Shown here in pieces: positions 23,442 through 33,300 of a stretch of DNA of 64,000 bases. The DNA lies in contig NW_026570397.1 of NCBI RefSeq assembly GCF_019649055.1, forward strand, positions 1 to 64,000. The letters are read 5' to 3'. The notes beneath the pieces were generated by a model. The model was not told the DNA's origin. It searched no databases and saw nothing but the letters and a program-made list of their open reading frames with translations. This stretch comes from Paramacrobiotus metropolitanus. Its lineage: Eukaryota > Tardigrada > Eutardigrada > Parachela > Macrobiotidae. Made by a program: the position numbers and the translations under genes. Within the stretch, counting starts at the first letter, position 1, and the number at the start of each line of letters is the position of its first letter.

Positions 23442-23624
23442 CCAACACTGAGAAGAAACGTTGCTCGACCGCGTCTCGGTCGGTCAAAATGGACAAATAT
23501 CACGTTGTAATTAGTTCATGTATTTTTCTTACGCATAAATACATATGAGTATAATGAGGTGTGCTTGATGAAGTCCTCCTCTGCTCTTATTTATCCCATG
23601 GTGAATTGTAATCACACTGCTGCC

Positions 23625-23630
23625 AATAAA
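23625..23630 (+). promoter_or_regulatory. Poly(A) signal of lipase
   Basis: AATAAA 184 bases after the lipase stop codon, in AT-rich sequence. Confidence 0.5.
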
Positions 23631-24062
23631 TTAATCTTCGTGCAGGTTTTCACGCTTAGCAGTCCACATAATCAAGATGGATTTATTACGTGGAATTAGC
23701 TGAAATTTTGAGCAATTAATGGTATAGTAATAATTGAGAAAACGATTGATTAGACCGTTTACAGCAATGAAAGTTTTAAATAAGTATGCGTCGTAACCTA
23801 CATAATAAGTAGTACGGTAGTTAAAAATAGAGGGATGTTTGAACGGTATCATGGGAAAAAATTTATGATATTATATAAAAAGTTTTATACATTTAAAAAA
23901 AAGCCAGCTGATTACCAGTTACTGTCCAGTAGAATAAAGCTGAGTACTGTAAGACTGAGAATAACTTTTATAGAGAAAGTAGTAGTTATTATAGCATACG
24001 TACGAGTATAATATTTTGAAATGTTTAGTCATAATGGCATGCAGGTGTATTATTGACACGTA

Positions 24063-24658
24063 TTAAGGGAAGTGGCCTGGTACATGGTGCCAAATTCGTG
24101 TACATGCACGAAATCTTTCACTTTCGCGCACTCCCAAACCCTTGTTTCTCTTGTTTTATGACATTCTGTAGTCAAATGATTTGTATACACAGGCCTGAAA
24201 ACCGTTTGCGCGCGCAACATCCGGTTCGGGAGTTATGGCTGTTAGAAAATTCCCAAAAGTTTAAATGCTTTCAGGTGTATCAAAAGTCTCATTATGGACC
24301 GATCTCCTTCAAATTTTGCACGTAAATGCACATAACCACGAAGGACGTTTTTACACCGATCCACTGTTCTAGCATGTTTTTCAAATTTTAAAATGAATTT
24401 CAAAAATTTTAAAATTCATTTTATAATTTGAAAAAAATCGTGGAAGTCTGGATCGGTGTAAAACGATCTTCACTGCTAAAGCTTTGGGCATTTTCTAACA
24501 GCCATAACTCCCGAACCGATGTTGCGCACACGGTTTTCAGGCCTGTATTACTACTCAATGTCATAAACATGAGAAAAAAGGGTTTGGGAGTGCGCGAAAG
24601 TGAAAGATTTCGTGCATGTACACGAATTTGGCACCATGTACCGGGCCACTTCCCTTAA
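24063..24658. mobile_element. TTAA-flanked palindromic foldback element (family C)
   Basis: Arms of about 295 bases are near-complete inverted repeats meeting at about 24405, with almost no loop. The termini read GGGAAGTGGCC at 24067 and its complement up to 24654, bordered by TTAA at 24063-24066 and 24655-24658. TTAA target duplication is typical of piggyBac-type transposition, so a non-autonomous piggyBac-like MITE is plausible, but the terminal bases differ from the classic CCC start and no transposase is present. Confidence 0.75.
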
Positions 24659-25411
24659 ACAACATTGCGGGGCGAGCGCTGCACACTGTATATGTGGAGA
24701 CTAGCTGTATATAGCTGCAACATTTTCCATGTTGAATAGCAATTACGAGTACTACATTATTATGTCCATATCTAATAACAATTAATACTACATTACTATG
24801 TGCTGAAATGATGTACTGCGTGATTTAGCGTTTAACCAATGTTCATTTGTGTAACCCAATAAAAACATCCTCTTATGTCATTCATCTACGATACGCACTC
24901 TGCATATAGGGCAATGATATCACTGTGTCGATGCTGTCGAAAGATCATGTAATACAGCAAGGTTCTGAAGCACTGCCGGCAGTTTTTGGCGCCGCTTCGC
25001 AAACGCCGCGCGCTCACCTAAGATGAGCGTATCCGCTGTTGCGCTTTTTTACTGGCACAAACACTGATACCGGTAATAACCGGCAAGAAGAATAGACAAC
25101 TACAGGCTACAACTGATACATCTTCCGGCTTGGTCATGGCGATACACATGCAGAGTATACCGTATTTTTGAAAAATGCCGCCTTATTGCCAAATCTTCGT
25201 AATCCGCTTTGGCACGGGAGGATCCGCATCGGATGTGCATGGCAAAAGTGCAGTTTCACGGCGATTTCCGTCGCAGTATTTAATGCAACGTTGCAGCATC
25301 ATTTGCTGTATCAATTCCAATCGGATTAATAGAGCAGCAAATTTCCAAGCCAGTATTACGAAAAGCCGGTACCCTACAATTTTTCTTCATCGTTTTTCTG
25401 AATTTACAATA

Positions 25412-26087
25412 ATGAAGGGAATTCTCGTGCTCGCTCTCATCCTTTGCGCGCTTTGCGGTAAGCCGAAAAATTATGTACAAAGTCTATTGTTCGCGTAATA
25501 ATAGTGAGCAGTACAAGATTAATTTTGCTTTCCCTAACACTTTCTGTATTAATTTGCATTGACCTGATGTATAATTTCAAAATTTATTTCAAAATATAAA
25601 AAAACCTGCTGAACGGTGATTCGGTGTAAAAACGATCTGTATACATACAGTACATGCATTTATGTGCCAAATTTAAAAGAGATCGGCCCATAATGAGACT
25701 TTCGGTACACCTGAACGCATTTAAACTTTTTGGGATTTTCCTCCAGCCATAACTCCCGAACCGAATGTTGCGCGCACAAACGGATTTTACGCCTATGTCT
25801 ATGTATACAAATCATCTCGCTATATAATGTCATAAAATAAAGCAAAAAAGTGCTTCGGAGTGCGCGAAAGTGAAAGTAGAACGTACAGGTACAAGTAGAT
25901 TGCATTACATATTCCATCTGATTAATTGCTGTTGGTAGTGGTCCTAACGGCGGCGTGGGGCAACCGGCGGCGTTATTACGACGCTCCGTACTGGGGCGGA
26001 TATTACGGCGGATGGTGGCCGAGTAATAATTACGATTACTACGACTACGATTATGGATACGGCGGATCCGGATGGGGAAAGAAATAG
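25412..26087 (+). CDS. Small Gly/Tyr/Trp-rich secreted peptide precursor
   Basis: Exons 25412-25457 and 25939-26087 join in phase to 64 residues. Met1 to about Gly23 is a signal peptide (MKGILVLALILCALC then VVLTAAWG). A tribasic NRRR (residues 24-27) follows, then a peptide made almost only of Y, G, W, D, N and S, including YWGGYYGGWW and DYGYGGSGW. The protein ends in GKK: a Gly before a dibasic pair at the very C-terminus, the standard layout for carboxypeptidase trimming and C-terminal amidation. The layout recalls nematode YGGW-amide nlp/caenacin antimicrobial peptides and Gly/Tyr-rich cuticle or adhesive peptides. No homology can be claimed. The intron carries a transposon fragment (25575-25890). 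A TATTTAA box at 25277 and AATAAA at 26318 fit a short transcript. Confidence 0.7.
25575..25890 (-). repeat. Half copy of foldback family C inside an intron
   Basis: Reads like one arm of the palindrome at 24063-24658: ATCGGTGTAAAAACG-like start, CATAACTCCCGAACCGA in the middle and GAGTGCGCGAAAGTGAAAG near the end. Only one arm is present, so it is not palindromic. Confidence 0.7.
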
Positions 26088-26317
26088 ATCCCGGACCCTA
26101 CGAATTCCCCACCTTTTTCAGGACATCGATCACCACCGGTTGAGTGCGTCTAAGCCGTTAACTACCAAAGATTTTTATGGTCGTTGTATTCCTCAAAGTT
26201 TTGCCGGTTAAAACTCCATTTCCGTACTTGGCGATTTTTTTTATTAAGCAACCTTTCTGTCCGGCTGTGCCGGCAGTAGGCTGCAGTTTCCGGTGATTAA
26301 GCCAAAGAAAACTGAAC

Positions 26318-26323
26318 AATAAA
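26318..26323 (+). promoter_or_regulatory. Poly(A) signal of the Gly/Tyr-rich peptide gene
   Basis: AATAAA about 230 bases after the TAG at 26085-26087; it is the only canonical signal before the convergent gene. Confidence 0.5.
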
Positions 26324-26464
26324 TTTATAGCCGAGAATTCTTGTCAGAAGCGATATCTTTTACAGTATCAGAAAAAGGGTAAATCAAAGCGCAAAAGCCA
26401 GTCTACCTGTAAACGCTGCTTACATATGTAATTAGTCCCGCAAAACGCCAGTCAAGGCGCCAGT

Positions 26465-26875
26465 TTAAAAGGGCCACCATTTGTCGAGCGCCTGGCCGGG
26501 CTTGAGGGTGGAGGTGGCGTTGGAGGTCACGTTGGAGGTGACGTGGGGGTGGGGGTGCGGCCGGGTGGTGTTGGAGGTCCAGGGCGTGAAGGTGGGCGGG
26601 GTTACCCCGGGGGTGCCGGTGCTGTTGTGGTGAAGCGAACCGGTGCTGCTGGAGGCCGGCGCGGAGGTGTTGGCGGGGAGGGGCGCGCCGGTGTGGTTGC
26701 TGGCCGAGGGCGGCGTCGTGCCGTTGCTGGCGTTGTGGCCGTGGGCGGGGCTCGGCGACGTGGCGTTGTGGCGCGGGGTGGTGGAGGGCGGATGGGTGTG
26801 GGTCACCGCCGGCGAGACGGATGAGAGACACGCCGCCAGGAAGATGCCGGTAAGGAAGACAGCGGGGGAAGCCAT
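26465..26875 (-). CDS. Secreted mucin-like protein, Thr/Ser/Pro/His-rich
   Basis: A single-exon frame of 136 residues starts with a clear signal peptide (MASPAVFLTGIFLAACLSS). The mature part is mostly T, S, P, N, H and A, with nine N-glycosylation sequons (for example HNAT, NGT, NHT, NTS, NST, NTT, NVT, NAT) and many O-glycosylation candidates, plus several HPHPH/HGH stretches that could bind metal. It ends in LDKWWPF. No membrane or GPI tail is visible, so a secreted or cuticle/mucus glycoprotein is likely. I recognise no named family. The opposite strand also has open frames, but it lacks a signal peptide and this amino-acid pattern is too specific to be chance. Confidence 0.65.
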   Translation of the reverse strand: MASPAVFLTGIFLAACLSSVSPAVTHTHPPSTTPRHNATSPSPAHGHNASNGTTPPSASNHTGAPLPANTSAPASSSTGSLHHNSTGTPGVTPPTFTPWTSNTTRPHPHPHVTSNVTSNATSTLKPGQALDKWWPF

Positions 26876-27667
26876 TATTCGGAAATAAATTAATAAATAA
26901 AATATACCGATCGTGGCAGCTTCGTCGCAATGGGAATTTCAACCAACAGTGGGTAGAGCTATTAACAGCGTGAAAATATTCCCAACTGGCCGGTGAACGT
27001 GAATAAAATGTCGATGCAGGTGGGCGCTATATGCAAAACGTAACAGGATGGCGAAAATGCCGACTGGGCGCTTTAACAGGCCGTGCGCGCCTCTCAAGTG
27101 CGCACGTGCCGAGTGATGATGAGTGACCATCCGCCGCGCACCAGAACGTGCACAGCCGGCAAATGTCGCCGCTGCGGCGCTGACAGTATCGAAAGGTGGA
27201 GACTGCTGACAAGTGTTCTTTCGTAATTAGCAAATGCAGCGTCGCTTTACGGATTATTTTTTATACTCGCTTTTTACTACGTCCGGCTTGTCTCAGCTTA
27301 AGTGTAACTATGACCTTTGTAGCGTAGTACACAGGATTACCATTTTGTGCTGCGTTTTCATTTGGTTACCGAATTAATTTGTGTACCGCTCAATACTGTA
27401 TTGCGTCGGGCTAAGAAATTGCCATCAACACCGCAAAAATACCATGTTTAGCATTAAATGTGGCAAATTACATCAGTATACGTAAACACACACCTGTGCA
27501 CGCGTATATTTGCTGGGTAAAATTCTAGCAAAAAAAGAGAATGAAGCCCTGGGAATATCTATGGATTCGAACCAGTTCGTCGATCACCGGAAATATAGCT
27601 GAGCGAATCAGAAGCAGCGCATCCGCAGCGCCGATCCATGGAATGCAACTTATTCACGCGCGCGTTG
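26876..27667. other. Intergenic region upstream of the mucin-like gene
   Basis: Contains the presumed promoter of the mucin-like gene and the 3' flank of the Kv locus. No coding or RNA gene was seen; a GGTTCGAAT-like word near 27565 (minus) was checked as a tRNA and rejected. Confidence 0.4.
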
Positions 27668-29747
27668 TTAGGCGTTGTTGCGGGGCCCCTTGAGCGAGCC
27701 CTGCAGACTGAAGTTGTCGCTGTTGGCCGGTTGGCCCGCCCCCGGCTTGAGCGCCCCGCCCTTGGGGCGCGGCGCCTCCACGGGGTGCACGCGGCGGCGC
27801 TTCTTGGGCAGTTTGGCGCGGGCGTCGGCGTGCGAGTAGAAGCGCGTGAAGTTGTTGACCATGATCGGGACGGGGATGGCCAAGGCAAGGGAGCCGGCCA
27901 GGGCGCACAGCGCGCCGATGCACATCCCGATGTACGTCTTCGGCGTCATGTCGCCGTAGCCGATCGTTGTCACTGCGCACCACACACACACTCAGCTTAA
28001 TTATTCTTCGAAATATTATTACAACAATGTTCATCATACTATAACGATCAAAATATTTATAGGTAATTAGATCAACTATTATTATTTACGTGTATACTCT
28101 TAATACTCTATAAGCTTTATTACACGATTCTCATGTACATATATTGTACATTTGCTGTTACATAATGATACATATAATATATGCATAGAGAATGCATTTA
28201 TCCACATAATTCGCTATTATGTCATGTGTTAGACGGATATATTGTAACGATAAATATAGAACGATATGTACATGTACGTATGTATATCTATATGTACAAG
28301 ATACATATGTACTAGTGCCGTTCTACACTGTCTACAGTAGTGCGGTCACCGCCAAAAGACGCACTACTGTAGAGCGACACTGTTTGTACATTCGATGCAT
28401 ATGTACATATGTACATGTACCGTATGTACAAACATATGTTTGTATTTACATATATGTTTTCATACATGCGAATTACACAGTACACATATATATATCATAT
28501 GATTATATAAATCAGCTATTATATACACATTTTTGATGGATAATATAGTATTATACCAACTTTTATGTACATAATTAGTAATAGTAAAATTGTGTACGTG
28601 CCAGCTTCAAGTACTTACTGGTTACGACAGCCCACCAGAGGCCGTCCTGTCCAAACAGAGAAAGCAGAGGTCAGGTTAGAAAGAACAATTCATTAAGTGC
28701 GACATTCGTGGCGAAAGGTCACCGGTGACCGTTTTGTCGGTAGAAGGAGAAAAAGGAAACAGTGCCTCACCGGAATGGAGGTGAATTCGTTGAAGGGGTT
28801 GCGGAACATGCGCTCGCCGTAGTAGACGAGCGTGGCGAACATGACGACGCCGAGGATCATGAAGAAGACGAGGAGGACCAGCTCGCTGGCGGATGCGACG
28901 AAGGTCTGCATGAGGATGCGCAGGCCGGGCGAGTGGCGCGTCAGCTTGAAGAGGCGGAAGATGCGGATGATGGAGAAGAACTCCAGCAGGTCCGAGTCGG
29001 AGATGAGCTTGGTGCCCTCTTTGAGGATCAAGTCCATGTAGAAGGACAGCGTGGCCACCAGGTCGATGATGTTGATCATGTCCTTGGAGAACAGCCGCCT
29101 GCACACCATCAATCACACCGTAATCACGCCTTGTGTAATAAGCTCTTTGTACGGCGTTTTATTAACACACGCCCCATTTCACGTACAATTTACGTCGCCT
29201 TTTTTAAAGGTCACGAAGATATACACAGATACATGTACATACACTTTTACTTATATACATATATAACCACATATAACTGTTTTTTATTTTTTATATTATA
29301 TATTTTATATATGTACAAAAATTATTTTTTTTATTTTGCATTTACGCCAAGCGCCGGAAGTCCCTGCGAGTGTTAGAAAAGTGCCGGTATGGCGTGCTAT
29401 TAACCAGCTAGAGCAACAGCATGCAGCAGCGTTGAATTCAGCTACTGTGCAAGCTGTTATAGGGAAAAGAAGGGATACATGCTAATTAGTATTCAAGCAT
29501 ACTTGTTGGGAGCGACGAGGAAGCGCACGATGATCTCGAAGGTGAACCAGGCGTTGCAGGCGCACTCGACGAAGAAGAAGTAGACGTGCGGGTCGGTGTG
29601 CGTCTTGATCATGCTCCAGCTGCTGCGGTTGCGCCCGGTGACCACGGTGACGTTGTGCAGCACCGGGACGCGCATGTCGGGGTGCGTCTTCAGGCAGAAG
29701 GACAGGATGGACACGCAGTTGAAGAACACGCTGATTATGGCAATCAA
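27668..29747 (-). CDS. Shaw/Kv3-type channel, second membrane cassette without T1 domain
   Basis: Four exons (29503-29747, 28771-29098, 28619-28646, 27668-27972) encode S1 to the C-terminus of a Shaw-family voltage-gated K+ channel. Seen: S1 [20 protein letters not shown], extracellular NVTVVTG with a sequon, [15 protein letters not shown], the S4 arginine/lysine ladder [17 protein letters not shown]5, pore and filter TTIGYGDM, S6 [17 protein letters not shown] and a short basic tail ending GPRNNA. There is no T1 tetramerisation domain or start codon of the usual kind. The first exon begins in phase 0 at the same S1 position as cassette 1, so it can be spliced onto the shared T1 and linker exons at 35354 and 33311. 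Alternatively an open frame running upstream to Met codons (to 29876) could give a T1-less channel. Confidence 0.85.
28332..28372. other. Perfect 13-bp-stem hairpin in a Kv intron
   Basis: CTACAGTAGTGCG (28332-28344) is the exact complement of 28360-28372, with a 15-base loop. It sits in the AT-rich intron between the pore exon and the last exon of cassette 2. Confidence 0.6.
29345..29372 (+). repeat. Fragment of dispersed repeat family A
   Basis: CCAAGCGCCGGAAGTCCCTG matches the conserved core of the family; the rest of the unit is missing. Confidence 0.45.
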
Positions 29748-30382
29748 CTGCGGATGCAAGTAGCACTGAGGCTCATACCGTTCAGGCTTTAACGTATCGG
29801 CACTGCTATATATTCTGACTTCTTGCATAACACATAGGTATATACTATATATAGATACATAGAATACATTATACATGCATTATACATACATTATACATGG
29901 AATACATTATGCATAAAAGTACATATATATATTGTTACATTTATATTACTGTACATAATATACTATATACTATTATATGAGTACATGTATACGTATACTA
30001 CAACGTAATCGTCCAACGGCTGTTTAAGTGTAACTACTCGTACCGAACTCCGCACAAGGGATAGGTTTGTTTTTCTTTCTTCAATCTTGAATAATAATAA
30101 TTACTGCATAAGTATCAATCAAGCTGTGCAAAATACTGCGTTTATACAACAACTTGCGAGTCCTTGATCGACACGTTCAAGTGTACACGAGTGGCGCAGA
30201 GAGAGAGAGAAAATCAACAAAGAGTTTTGATTGGCTAGTCCGGGTCGGCCCCCCGGCAGGAGCGGCCGCCCGGTAATCTGCATTGACGAGAGAAGGGGAG
30301 ACGGCCGTCTGAGATCCAGGGAGAGCCGCGGCTGGCCACCGTCCCCGTGTCGGCCGGCGCCCGCCCCCGGGCGGCGCGGCGG
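29748..30382. other. Gap between the two Kv cassettes
   Basis: AT-rich, with TATA/TACA runs. No recognisable T1 domain or first exon for cassette 2 lies here, which is why the shared-5'-exon model matters. Confidence 0.5.
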
Positions 30383-33300
30383 TCAGGCGTTGAGGGCCTG
30401 CAGCGAGGGGACGCGCGATGAGCGGTTGTGGTGCGGAGGCGGGTGGGCGTGGTGCCCGTGCCCACCCCCGTGGGGCAGCATGGCCTCCATCTCCAGGTCC
30501 TTTGATTTCTTCTTGTGCAGCCGCGGACTGCCCTCGTCCGGCACGTCGTTACCTGCCGACAGTAATCCAAATTCGATTAAATTTAATTTATCAATTAGTA
30601 TTATCAAAAGTACTACCAATGTATATTTTATGTATACGTATACATTTTATGTATACATTTTATTTAATTTTATGTATTTTATGTATATATTATCTACTTT
30701 ATGTTTATGTAATGTATATTTTATGTATATGTATATTACATGTAATATGTATATTATATTTGCATCGAGCGCAGCGAGATGCCGCAATTAAGCCTTCGTC
30801 AAGAGCATAAAATTTGTCTGACGCCAGGAAGAGCGTATAAGTGTAATTAATGAATAGTGTCTGTGTTATTGACTGGCATGAGAGCGAGACTGACCGTTGA
30901 GGGTGTCGGCGGGACTGCTGGGCACGGGGTGGTTTTGGTGCTTGATGGCGTTCATGCGGCGGTGGTGCGCGGCGCCGCCGCCCCCCGGCCCGCCCGCGCC
31001 GGCCCCGCTGACCACGGGCCCGTTCTGCGGGGCGTTGGCGGCGACGCCCTTGGCGCCCGGCGGCACCTTGGGCCGCGGCGCTTCGACGGGGTTGACGCGG
31101 CGGCGCTTGCGCGGCAGCTTGGAGCGAGCCTGCGTGTGCGAGTAGAAGCGCGAGAAGTTGGACACGATGACCGGCACGGGCAGCGCGATCGTCAGCACGC
31201 CCGCCAGCGCGCACAACGCGCCGACGAACATGCCCAGGTACGTCTTCGGCGTCATGTCGCCGTACCCGATCGTCGTCACTGCAAGCGAAATACATGCTGG
31301 TCAAACATGCACTGGCCGGTGATTTAATTTTGTCATACTTACTGGTCACAACGGCCCACCATAAACCTTCCTGCAAAGAGGAAGAATCCCAGTCAGTCTC
31401 TCTTTATCAAATTGTAGACAAAAATGCGCATATGAAAATAAATATACCTTTTATATACATATATAAGAATATACGATATATGCATTTATATACATATCTA
31501 TATACATAGAATATATATACATATATACAAATAATATTTGTATATATTATAGTCCCTTCTCATTAGTATATATTATATTAGTATATATTATATACTGTCT
31601 ATTCTCATGTTAATTGGGACAAGTTCTTTATTTGATTGTGTTTACTGAGCGGTGCTCGCTGATGTACATATTGAGAATAAAAGACAAAACATATATATAC
31701 ATATATGTATATAGTATATGATATATGTACTGCATATATATATGGTTACGATATATATAATATATATATTATTATGCTATACATCATATATGTGTATATC
31801 CATATACAATAGATGTATATACGCTGACGCATGTATTTATATAATATAATTATATGAACATAATATTATGTAGATATGTATAATATGCATATGTATATGT
31901 ATAAATGCAATTGACTTTCTTTTATTATCCGTGTACATTTAGCTTATAGAAAACAATTAACATCACAACGCAGTACACTCAATCAGCAGAAAACAGCAAC
32001 TGTAAGTGTAATATGTAATTGTAAGAATACGGTATATGGATGTAAGTAGACGTAAGACGCTATACTTGTACTGTATCTTACCGGTATGGAGGTGAAGTCG
32101 TTCTTGGGGTTGCGCTGTATCCTCTCGGCGTAGTAGATGAGACTGGCGAAGACGACGATGCCGAGGACGAGGAAGAAGACGAGCAGGGAGAGCTCCTTGC
32201 CCGAGGCCTTGAAGGTGTGGATGAGGATCTTGAGGCCGGGCGAGTGGCGCGTCAGTTTGAACAGCCGCATGATGCGGATGATGGAGAAGAACTCGAGGAT
32301 GTCGGCCTTGTCGAAGGCCGGGCCGCACTCCTTCAGCACCAGATCCACGTAGAAGGACAGCGTGGCCACGAAGTCGATGATGTTGATGTGGGTCTTGCAG
32401 AAGATGACCTTGTTGGGCGCGACGATGAAGCGCACGAGGATCTCGAAGGTGAACCAGGCGTTGCAGGCGCACTCGATGTAGAAGAAGGCCACGTGCGGCT
32501 CCGTGCTCTTCTTGTCCAGCGTCCACGTCAGGACGTCGCGCGACAGCTGTATCGTGACGTTCTTGATGACCGGCACGCGCATGTCCGGGTGGGTTTTCAG
32601 GCAGAAAGACAGGATTGATACGCAAATGAAGAAGACGCTTATCACCGCAATCACCTGCAGCACACCAAGGCCACCGTTGTACACTTATCTATTTAACTAT
32701 CAGAGCAGAACGGTAAACTAGCTCCCTAATCGCCCACCCGGATACACTGTTGCCGGTCGTCGTCGTCGCGTCAAATGTCAGTTTTTTCGGCGTTCAAATT
32801 TGAATCATTTTAAGTAGTATTACGCGAATGCACTTTTTGTAATATTGATGGCCTTTGCCCAATGAAAAAGTTGTCAGTTTATACCGCGGCGCTCTACTGT
32901 ATATAAATTATGTGCTCAATGTATATATACACATGTAAAGTACACGCATAAACAGCCGTTGGGTGGGTGTTGATACTGTAGTGACGTATAAACACAGGAG
33001 AGCCAAGCGTCCAGTGTTTATTTGGATAAACTTGTCACTCGCTGGCTGACATGCACTGCTAATGCTGAGGGCATGCCCCAGCAGGAAATGAGTAGGGGAC
33101 GCCTGTCTCTGTTACGGTTGATCGGACGTACCTTGGCAGCACTGGAAGAGTAGGGTTCATCGAAGAGCGACCAGATGCGCGGCTTGATGGTCTGCCAGGG
33201 CGTCAGTTCGCCGTTGATGTAGGCGTCCTCGAAGCCGAACTTGCGGGCCACTTCCTCGTCCGACGGCTTCTCCGTGTCCAGGTCCAGTCGGTCCAGCACC

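Larger units (their letters stand above)
23442..25411. other. Intergenic region downstream of lipase
   Basis: This holds the lipase 3' UTR, the palindromic element at 24063-24658 and about 750 bases of flank upstream of the small peptide gene. A TATTTAA box at 25277-25283 could be the TATA element for that gene. No other gene was seen. Confidence 0.4.

Noticed and set aside
24053-24325. 90-codon frame inside the palindrome, similar to one at 25660-25917
   Set aside because: The similarity reflects shared transposon DNA. The frame starts outside the element and has no domain-like features, so coding is unlikely.
27555-27650. tRNA-like box B (GGTTCGAATCC) on the minus strand
   Set aside because: The T-stem does not pair fully and no matching box A, anticodon stem or seven-base acceptor stem could be found.
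28762-29376. 204-codon plus-strand frame
   Set aside because: Antisense shadow of the Kv S3-S5 exon running into AT-rich intron.
30857-31327. 156-codon plus-strand frame over the Kv exon
   Set aside because: Shadow of the GC-rich Kv C-terminal exon on the opposite strand.
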